Assembly: GCF_002575655.3 (NCBI RefSeq)
Contig: NC_053037.3
Location: 252,807,135-252,871,134 of the forward strand
From: Aegilops tauschii subsp. strangulata
Taxonomy: Eukaryota > Streptophyta > Magnoliopsida > Poales > Poaceae
DNA length: 64,000 nucleotides
Direction: 5' to 3'
Position 1 is the first letter of the stretch, and every line of letters starts with the position of its first letter. Made by a program: the position numbers and the translations under genes. Positions 55,648 to 64,000 of this stretch are shown piece after piece. The notes beneath the pieces were generated by a model. The model was not told the origin of the DNA. It searched no databases and saw only the letters and a program-made list of their open reading frames with translations.

Positions 55648-56564
55648 TGATAGAGGCAAAGGTGTCCCGTCTTTCGATGAGATGATGGATATCGCTTTGA
55701 TGGAAGTCGACTTTGACGATCCGACTACGAACGTGCGAGGACGTCGCGCCTTAGCAATCGCTAAACCAACTCCGAGAGGTTATTGACCACGCCGGAGCAC
55801 GATCAACCTAACCACGAGGGTTTGTTTCCTGCGAGCAAACGAAGAACAAGCAAGAAACTGAGATTGCAATCTGGATATTGCGAATATAAGATGAAAGCTT
55901 TATTGATCAAGGTGGGGTTCTGTGACGCCTTTGTCTGGTCGTTGAACACAAACGAAGTACGCGAAGTTGCAGCTATGGCGAACTTTTAATCTAAACAAAA
56001 CCCAAAGTCTAAACGACGCCCTAAGGGCTGTATATATGGAGGAAGAGGGGGGAATTTCGTGACCCTTGGGGAAGGGGTCCGAAACCAACCCTATCTCTTG
56101 TTTCCCCACACATACGGACTCTAAAAATAGCCTATACTCAAGTATTTCGAAATTACATGGGCCTGGCCCAATAAAAAGGTGACGCAGCACCTAGAATAGC
56201 CTCTGGACGAAAGTTATGAAGTAGCATCTTGTATATTTCGTCCAAGGCTTCATGCACGCATTATGGTGGCTTCAACGTCCTGAAATCATCACTTGTAACT
56301 CCGTTCTTGTCCCCCATGCGCATGCCAGCATCTCCATGCTTGTTCTTGCTCCAATGTTCATCCTTCTCAAAGTTAGGCCCTTCATTTGTAAGCAAAACAA
56401 ATGTATCCAATTTAGGCAGCATCATATTCTCATGAACATTAGAATCATTACCAATAAACGAAAGTACCTGGTAATTTAATTGGCGTGCGCGAGCTCTAGT
56501 AATTGGTCCAGTATGTATAGCAGCAGGGGCTGTGGGTGTAACAATGGTATTGATGTCCTCATCA
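55648..56564 (-). repeat. A6 3' LTR
   Basis: 917 bp with the polypurine tract at 56565-56577. The LTR-encoded tail is open to the stop at 56261. Confidence 0.93.
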
Positions 56565-59500
56565 TCCTCCCCTTCTTGAAATGAAGTCGTCCTCGACGGA
56601 AGCTCATCTCCCTCACCCAAATAAGGCTTCAAATCTGCAATGTTAAAAGTGGGACTAACCCCAAAATCTGCAGGCAGCTCAAGTTTATATGCATTATCAT
56701 TTATTTTCTCTAACACCTTAAAAGGACCATCAGCACGTGGCATTAGCTTTGATTTGCGCAAATCAGGAAATCTATCCTTACGCAAATGTAACCAAACAAG
56801 ATCTCCACGTGCAAACACAACATGTTTTCTACCCTTATCTCCAGCAAGTTTATATTTAGCATTCATACGCTTAATGTTTTCCTTAGTTAACTCATGCATT
56901 TTTAAGATCAATTCAGCACGTTGTTTAGCATCAAAATTAACCTTCTCCGAAGATGGAAGAGGCAACAAATCAATAGGTGCACGAGGTAGGAAACCATACA
57001 CAATTTCAAAAGGGCACATCTTAGTAGTAGAATGCAATGAACGATTATAAGCAAACTCAATATGAGGCAAGCATTCTTCCCACATTTTCTTATTATTCTT
57101 CAAAACAGCCCTAAACATAGTAGACAATGTTCTATTGACTACTTCAGTTTGTCCATCAGTTTGGGGGTGACAAGTAGTACTAAAAAGAAGTTTAGTCCCC
57201 AACTTAGCCCATAAACATCTCCAAAAGTGGCTAAGAAATTTAGTATCACGATATGAAATAATAGTATTTGGCACACCATGCAAACGAATAATTTCACGGA
57301 AGAACAAATCGGCAACATTAACAGCATCATCGCTTTTATGACATGGTATAAAGTGTGCCATTTTTGAGAATCTATCCACGACAACAAATATGCTATCCCT
57401 CCCCTTCTTTCTTCGAGGTAAACCTAAAACAAAGTCCATAGATATATCCTCCCAAGGAACACTAGGTACAGGCAAAGGCATATATAAACCATGAGGATTG
57501 ATTCATGACTTAGCTTTTTGACATGTAGTGCAGCGAGCAACAAAACGCTCAACATCCCGTCTCATCTTCGGCCAAAAGAAATGTGTAGCAAGTACGTCCT
57601 CCGTCTTCTTCACGCCAAAGTGTCCCATTAATCCTCCTCCATGCGCCTCCTGCAACAACAAAAGACGAAGAGAGCTAGCTGGAATGCATAGCTTGTTAGC
57701 ACGGAACACAAATCCATCATTAACGACAAACTTGTTCTAGTTTCTTCCTTCTTTACAATTCTGCAAAACATCTTTCAAATCAGCATCATGCACATATTGA
57801 TCTTTGATGGTCTCCAAACCAAATATTTTGAAGTCAAGTTGTGAAAGCATAGTATAGCGACGAGACAATGCATCAGCAATAACATTTTCTTTACCCTTCT
57901 TGTGCTAATGACATAAGGGAAAGTTTCAATGAATTCAACCCATTTAGCATGTCTACGATTCAGTTTAGCTTGACTTTTAATATGTTTCAAAGATTCATGA
58001 TCAGAATGTATAACAAATTCTTTGGGCCATAAATAATGTTGCCATGTTTCTAAAGTCCGAACAAGAGCATATAGTTCTTTATCATAAGTAGAATAATTCA
58101 GACTAGGCCCACTCAATTTTTCAGAAAAGTATGCAACAGGTTTACCATCTTGTAATAACACACCTCCTAATCCAATTCCACTAGCATCACATTCAAGCTC
58201 AAAAGTCTTATTAAAATCAGGAAGTTGGAGTAAAGGAGCATGTGTCAACTTATCTTTCAATACCGTGAAGGCTTCTTCCTGTGCGGTACCCCAAACAAAA
58301 GGCACCATCCTTCTTTGTAAGCTCGTTGAGAGGTGCAGCAATGGTGCTAAAATCTCTCACAAAACGCCTATAGAAACCAGCGAGTCCAAGAAAACTCCGC
58401 ACTTGTGTGACCGTTTTGGGCTGCGGCCAACTCTCAATAGCTTCAATCTTGGCTTTATCAACTTCAATTCCCTGTGGAGTAACAACATAGCCAAGAAAAG
58501 ATACTCAGTCGGTGCAAAAGGTGCACTTCCCAAGGTTACCAAACAAACGTGCATCACGTAGAGCAATAAAAACAGCACGTAAATGTTCCAAATGTTCTTC
58601 CAAAGATTTGCTATAAATCAGTATATCATCAAAATAGACTACCACAAATCGTCCAATGAAAGCACGTAAAACTTCGTTCATTAGTCTCATGAAAGTACTA
58701 GGTGCATTAGTTAACCCAAAAGGCATGACTAACCACTCATATAAACCAAACTTAGTTTTAAATGCAGTTTTCCATTCATCTCCCAATTTCATACAAATTT
58801 GATGGTATCCACTACGCAAATCAACTTTGCAGAATATTGTAGAGCCACTCAACTCATCAAGCATATCATCTAGCCTAGGAATAGGATGACGATAACGAAT
58901 AGTAATATTATTAATGCCTCTACAATCAACACACATACGCGACATACCATCCTTTTTAGGCACTAGTATAATAGGAACAGCACAAGGACTAAGAGATTCA
59001 CGTATATAACCTTTGTCGAGCAGCTCTTGTACTTGACGCATAATCTCCTTCGTCTCCTCTGGATTGGTACGGTATGGTGCACGGTTGGGTAGCGATGCAC
59101 CGGGAATTAAGTCAATTTGATGCTCAATCCCTCGAATAGGTGGTAATCCCGGTGGCACGTCTTGTGGGAAGACGTCAGCGAACTCCTGCAAAATGTTAGT
59201 GACAGCAGGGGGCAAAGAGGAAGGCACGTCCTCGAATGAAAATAATGCCTCTTTGCACACAAAAGCATAGCTAACAGATTTGCTGAAATCTAGCTCATCA
59301 ATATCAGATTTTGTGGCAAGTAAACATGCACTTTTCAATTTAATTTCAGAAACAACACTAGATGGTTTATTATTAGGTTTCATTTGTTGCTCAAATTCTT
59401 TTGCCACAATCTGATTTTCACTCTTATTTTTCTCCTGTTTTGCTTTATTAGCTCTATTAATGTCATCTTTCAAAATGGAATCAGGAGTCATAGGAAGCGA

Positions 59501-61380
59501 AGTAATATTTTTATCCTTATGAACAAGAGTATACTGATTGTTTCTACCATGGTGTACAGAATTTTTATCAAATTGCCATGGTCTACCAAGTAATAAGGAA
59601 CATGCTTGCATGGGTACCACATCACAATCAACATAATCAGCATATGTAGAGATACTAAATGCACACGAACAGTACATGTTACCTTAACCTTGCCGCTGTT
59701 GTTGAACCATTGGATGTAGTAAGGAGGTGGATGTGGTCTTGTGGTGAGAGATAGCTTCTCCACCTTCTCCATGCTAGGCAAGTTGTTACAGGTCCCTCCA
59801 TCTATGATGACGCGAACAGAACGTTCCTTCACAACTCCCTTTGTATGGAACAAATTATGCCTCTGATTTTGCTCTGCTTGTGTGACCTGCACACTCAAAA
59901 CACGTTGAGCAACTAAACATTCATACCTGTCAGCGTCTTCAGGAGCCATGTATTGCGTCTCATTTTCAGAATCATCTCCACCATGTTCTTCACATGTAAT
60001 AAGAGCCAAAGTCTCCTCATCATAGTCACTAGCGGACTCATACCCACCATCCTCAGTAGCAATCATTACACGCTGAGATTTGCATTCTCTCGCATAATGT
60101 CCTCTTCCCTTACAACGACGACAAATAATATCACTTGTGTGCCTTGTCGATGCCATGGAAGAAGAAGAGCTCTGTGCAGGCCCGGCAGGTGCGCTCTTGG
60201 CAGATAGTGGTGGTTGTGCCTGCTTTCTTGTATCACGGCTGGAGGTGGAACCTGATGGAGGTGCTGGTGCAGTGGAAATAGAAGATGCACGCGGTGTCCA
60301 TGATGAAGGTCGACCTGCAGAAAAGTTAGTTCGCGCCAATGGCTGTCGATCCTGCACTTCACGTTCAGCTTTACAAGAAAGATGGAATAAACGAGTGATA
60401 TTATTATAATCCTTATACTCTAGAATGGTCTGAATCTCTTTATTTAATCCACTCATAAAACGTGCAAGCATAGCTTCATTCTCCTCAACAATACCACATC
60501 TAATCATGCCAGTTTGTAATTCCTGATAATATTCTTCTACAGAATTTTTCCCTTGTCTTAAGCGCTGCAATTTTTGAAGTAATTCACGTTGATAATATGG
60601 TGGAACCCAACGAGTACGCATAGCAGTTTTCAAAGCAGCCCAAGCTGGAACAGGATATAATCTACAATGTTCAGACCACCAAACACATGCAAAGCTAGTG
60701 AAAGCACAAACAGCAGCAGGAACACGTCTCTCCTCAGGATATTGTAAACATGTAAATCGTTGTTCAGTTTCTAACTCCCAAGTAAGATATATATCAGGAA
60801 CATATCTACCCTCAAATGGTGGAATATTCAATTTCAGTTTAGGGAGATGGTCATGATCTCGTACCTGAGGTGGTGGTGCCGGCCTACCGTTGCGAATATA
60901 TGTCGGAGGTCGACCTGCTGGAGGTGGTGCTGGTGGCTGCACGTAGTTCTGATTTTGATCAACCTCATCCTCATAATCGCCCGCATAATCGTCATCCTCC
61001 TCAGCCGTCGCAGTAGCAGGAGCCAAAGAAGCATCAACAGTAGGTGTAGCGGCACCCGAATTTTGACCAGTCTCAATTGGAACGCGCTGTGCCCGTCCCA
61101 CTTGATTTGGAAGGCGGCGTTGGAGATGTGGTTGTTGTTGTTGTAGAGGTGCGACATGTGCAGCCGGTGGTGGTTGGGGAAGACGCTTGAGTAATTCAGT
61201 AAACTTGTTATCCAGCTTTGTCTCGAACGACTTCTCCACGGCATCTATCTTCTCCATAGCCTCTTCAAATCTGTTTAGCACATCTCCCACCTGGCCACTC
61301 ATCATTTGCTGAAATTTATCATGCAACTCCTTATTCGTCATGTTCTCCCAATCAGTCTCATCGGCTTGTGATCCTGCCAT
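56261..61380 (-). pseudogene. gag-pol: A6 gag-pol, all domains, several breaks
   Basis: ATG 61380. Gag is open with a 3-base loss (PVPAWAALK, one Thr missing, near 60642), zinc knuckle [15 protein letters not shown] about 60080-60125 and protease IDGGTCNNL about 59790-59815 (Ser changed to Thr). A one-base loss near 59657 shifts the frame (shared with A5). [11 protein letters not shown] is at about 58630. Then a TGA near 58505 (CGA in A3), a one-base gain near 58306, frame loss near 57905 in RNase H, TAG for Trp near 57738, and TGA near 57506 in the integrase, at the same codon as in A2. The integrase core, GPF module and LTR tail are open from 57481 to 56261. Confidence 0.93.
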
Positions 61381-62584
61381 AGTTAGCAGCAATAGAAACA
61401 CAAAAGAATATGATCCTGCAGACTACTAGGAAGTGGTGGTGATGGTGGTGTGTCACAAAACCTTCAAGCGAATCTCAAATTCTTACCAGTTCTTACCCAG
61501 CAGCAGGTGGTGATCGGCAACCGTTGTAGTCAAAACTCTCAAAGCTTGGATAGAGCGATTACCAGGGAGAGTCAAACGCACGATGTAGATGTATGTGGAG
61601 CTGGGAAGGCTTATAATATGGTAGCAAAAATGGTCTGCAATAATCAATTCAGAGATGCAAAGTTGAAGAAACGCTCAACGACGGTACTGTGCTGGTCCTA
61701 GGCTAGACCGTGCTAGAGACGCGAGCCTAGAACACTAACAAAATCACGGCGCTGCACGTAAACAAGGGAAAAGCACACTCTGGATTCTTTTTTTTTGCTC
61801 TTTTTCGCTCTTTTTTTTGCGCTCCTTTTTTTTGCGAAAAATCACTATAATGGCTAGTGTCTCAAAACTCTTCCCAAGTCAAACTAACAGGATGGGCACA
61901 CAATTTTTTTGACTATTTTTTCGGAAATCAGGGCAGCGACGACGAAAAAGTGCGACAAAAAATCACTATGATGGCGAGTGTCTCAAAACACTCCCCGGGA
62001 CCTAAAAATAGGATAGGGAAAAAATATTTTTGGTTGCCGAAATTTTGACCTAAAAACTGCCCGGGGGTCTCCAGACTTTTTTTTTCGAGACCTACTCAGG
62101 CAAGGAAACACGAAACGGAAAATAGATGGATCTCTAAAACAAACCGAATATGAAAAGAACTCGGATTGGTGGTGGATATATGGTGGTAGGATATGGCAGC
62201 GGTGGTGGTTTATGGATACAGATCGGTGGTGGTATATGGATACGGATTGGTGGTGGCATATGGATACGGATTCAGAGCGGTGGCGGATAAGCAATAGTGG
62301 TAGATGGCAAGGCGATGATGATGGTGCGGCGGCGGCGTGACAACTTATGACCAGAACTCGAAACTCTAAAAGACTAGACTCTAAGACCAGCAACTTGACA
62401 CGATGATGCAACCGCAAATTCAACAAAGCAAAAACCCTAAAAAGATTATGCAAAGGCTCAGATTGGTTCGGATATACTGAACTAACCCTAATTTTTTTGT
62501 GGCCTTTTCGTGGACTGTAGGTATGAAGAACAGACTCGATCTAAACTACGAAAAACTGTAAAATCTCACCAAGCAACCTGGAAA
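61381..62584 (-). other. A6 leader (type II)
   Basis: Hairpin region at about 61685-61735, twofold ATCACTATRATGG repeat (about 61841 and 61963) and minisatellite (about 62165-62285). No gene is seen. Confidence 0.8.
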
Positions 62585-62594
62585 TCTGATACCA
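62585..62594 (-). other. A6 primer-binding site
   Basis: Minus-strand TGGTATCAGA, two bases from the 5' LTR. Confidence 0.85.
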
Positions 62595-62596
62595 CT

Positions 62597-63513
62597 TGAT
62601 AGAGGCAAAGGTGTCCCGTCTTTCGATGAGATGATGGATATCGCTTTGATGGAATTCGACTTTGACGATCTGACTACGAACGTGCGAGGACGTCGCGCCT
62701 TAGCAATCGCTAAACCAACTCCGAGAGGTTATTGACCACGCCGGAGCACGATCTACCTGACCACGAGGGTCTGTTTCCTGCGAGCAAACGAAGAACAAGC
62801 AAGAAACTGAGATTGCAATCTGGATATTGCGAATATAAGATGAAAGCTTTATTGATCAAGGTGGGGTTCTTTGACGCCTTTGTCTGGTCGTTGAACACAA
62901 ACGAAGTACGCGAAGTTGCAGCTATGGCGAACTTTTAATCTAAACAAAACCCAAAGTCTAAACGACGCCCTAAGGGCTGTATATATGGAGGAAGAGGGGG
63001 GAATTTCGTGGCCCTTGGGGAAGGGGTCCGAAACCAACCCTATCTCTTGTTTCCCCACACATACGGACTCTAAAAATAGCCTATACTCAAGTATTTCGAA
63101 ATTACATGGGCCTGGCCCAATAATAAGGTGACGCAGCACCTAGAATAGCCTCTGGACGAAAGTTATGAAGTAGCATCTTGTATATTTCGTCCAAGGCTTC
63201 ATGCACGCATTATGGTGGCTTCAACGTCCTGAAATCATCACTTGTAACTCTGTTCTTATCCCCCATGCGCATGCCATCATCTCCATGCTTGTTCTTGCTC
63301 CAATGTTCATCCTTCTCAAAGCTAGGCCCTTCATTTGTAAGCAAAACAAATGTATCCAATTTAGGCAGCAGCATATTCTCTTGAACATTAGAATCATTAC
63401 CAAGAAACGAAAGTACCTGGTAATTTAATTGGCGTGCGCGAGCTCTAGTAATTGGTCCAGTATGTATAGCAGCAGGGGCTGTGGGTGTAACAATGGTATT
63501 GATGTCCTCATCA
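62597..63513 (-). repeat. A6 5' LTR
   Basis: 917 bp, complete, outer end TCCTCATCA followed by CACAT. Confidence 0.93.
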
Positions 63514-63518
63514 CACAT

Positions 63519-63882
63519 GGGTCAAGTGCAAGACAATCCAAGCATAATGTGCATGGGGTGTAGTGAATACCGTGTGGCACTCAACACAATGGAAAGAGCA
63601 ATTGTTCATCATGTGTGAGGCAATCAAGGCAAGCATGTAGCAATCAATCGGACATGGCATATGTGAAGTGATGACATTGTTGCAACCAAACATATGAGAG
63701 GAGCAAGTAATCCAAGAATTGGATGCAACACACAAGGCATATATATCATGATGCATGGGACGGTGAAAATGACAAGTCGAAGCAAAATCTCTAACAAGTG
63801 TGCAATCAAGTGATCCAAGATGAACAATAAGTCTCATGGGGAAAGCAACACACGTAGTATGATCCATAATATCCATGATCAT
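63519..63882 (-). pseudogene. X internal frame, N-terminal part in window
   Basis: Starts at ATG 63882 (MIMDIMDHTTC), which follows an in-frame TGA about 15 bases upstream. It runs for about 121 codons to the A6 insertion and continues in phase at 55642. It is unusually rich in Cys, His and Met (CHFHRPMHHD, NCSFHCVECHTVF) with no regular zinc-finger spacing. Function unknown. The upstream stop may mean that this is a broken part of a longer frame. Confidence 0.45.
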
Positions 63883-64000
63883 GGTTTGGGGTTCTCAAAA
63901 GAGAAGGATATCACCGTGAAAGCGTGTCCTTGTGCGTCCTTCACAACGCCGAAGTACAAGCAAGTGTGATGTAGAATCGTCGTGGTAGAAGGTGGTTCGC
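63883..64000 (-). other. X internal sequence, upstream edge
   Basis: Nothing recognisable in the last 118 bases. It is presumed X sequence, continuing outside the window. Confidence 0.4.

Larger units (their letters stand above)
55648..63513 (-). mobile_element. A6: complete family A element with target duplication
   Basis: LTRs 55648-56564 and 62597-63513 (917 bp each), 6,032 bp internal, CACAT at 55643-55647 and 63514-63518. By eye the LTRs differ at about 15 sites (about 1.6%). All domains are present; the frame is broken by several point changes. It has the type II leader. It interrupts the X internal frame. Confidence 0.95.
18947..64000 (-). mobile_element. X: outer LTR retrotransposon interrupted by A3, B2 and A6
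   Basis: Pieces that become continuous when the three insertions and one copy of each duplication are removed: 18947-19022, 26737-27427, 54881-55647 and 63519-64000. The first two make an LTR-like unit of about 760 bp with TG...CA ends; the rest is internal sequence with an open frame read into that LTR. The 5' LTR and PBS lie beyond 64000. No RT or integrase is visible in the part seen. Its LTR and frame do not resemble A, B or C, so the family is unidentified. Confidence 0.65.

Overview
This window is plant, almost certainly grass, repeat DNA. I see no host gene, tRNA, rRNA, CRISPR array or bacterial feature. All of it can be read as LTR retrotransposons of the Ty3/gypsy type stacked inside one another. 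The domain order (gag, protease, RT, RNase H, integrase), the primer-binding sites matching plant initiator tRNA-Met, the 5-bp target duplications and the nesting depth fit intergenic DNA of a large-genome grass; Triticeae is plausible but not proven from sequence alone. Family letters used here (A, B, C, X) are mine.

Family A is the autonomous one: LTRs of about 917 bp, about 6 kb internal, one gag-pol frame of about 1,700 codons. Copies are A1 (29-5891, minus), A2 (6262-14077, plus), A3 (19023-26731, minus), A4 (29643-45285, minus, interrupted), A5 (30522-38322, minus), A6 (55648-63513, minus), a fragment A7 (47331-49588, plus) and a solo LTR (43761-44677, plus). All coding copies are broken by stops, frameshifts or deletions. 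Family B (LTR 982 bp) has only a gag-like frame and no pol: B1 (14078-18839, minus, frame intact) and B2 (27428-54875, minus, interrupted). Family C (LTR 890 bp) is a second gag-only family: C1 (46565-53597, plus). Family X (18947 to beyond 64000, minus) is the outer element; it has a different LTR of about 760 bp and a frame of unknown function.

Nesting, supported by matching 5-bp flanks: X contains A3 (CACAG/CACGG), B2 (TCCGT) and A6 (CACAT). B2 contains A4 (CTAAA) and C1 (TGGTG). A4 contains A5 (AGCAG) and the solo LTR (GTACG). Removing these in order restores continuous reading of the B2 gag, the A4 LTRs and the X frame. The left part (1-18946) holds A1, A2 and B1 in alternating orientation with damaged, non-duplicated junctions.

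The families work as one system on paper. A, B and C share LTR termini, primer-binding site, an identical 13-nt polypurine tract and a conserved leader hairpin just upstream of gag; only A encodes protease, RT and integrase. B and C therefore look like passengers of A-type machinery. In every family the reading frame runs through the polypurine tract and on into the 3' LTR (about 101 codons in A, 202 in B, 102 in C, 160 in X), which is the most unusual and consistent feature of the window.
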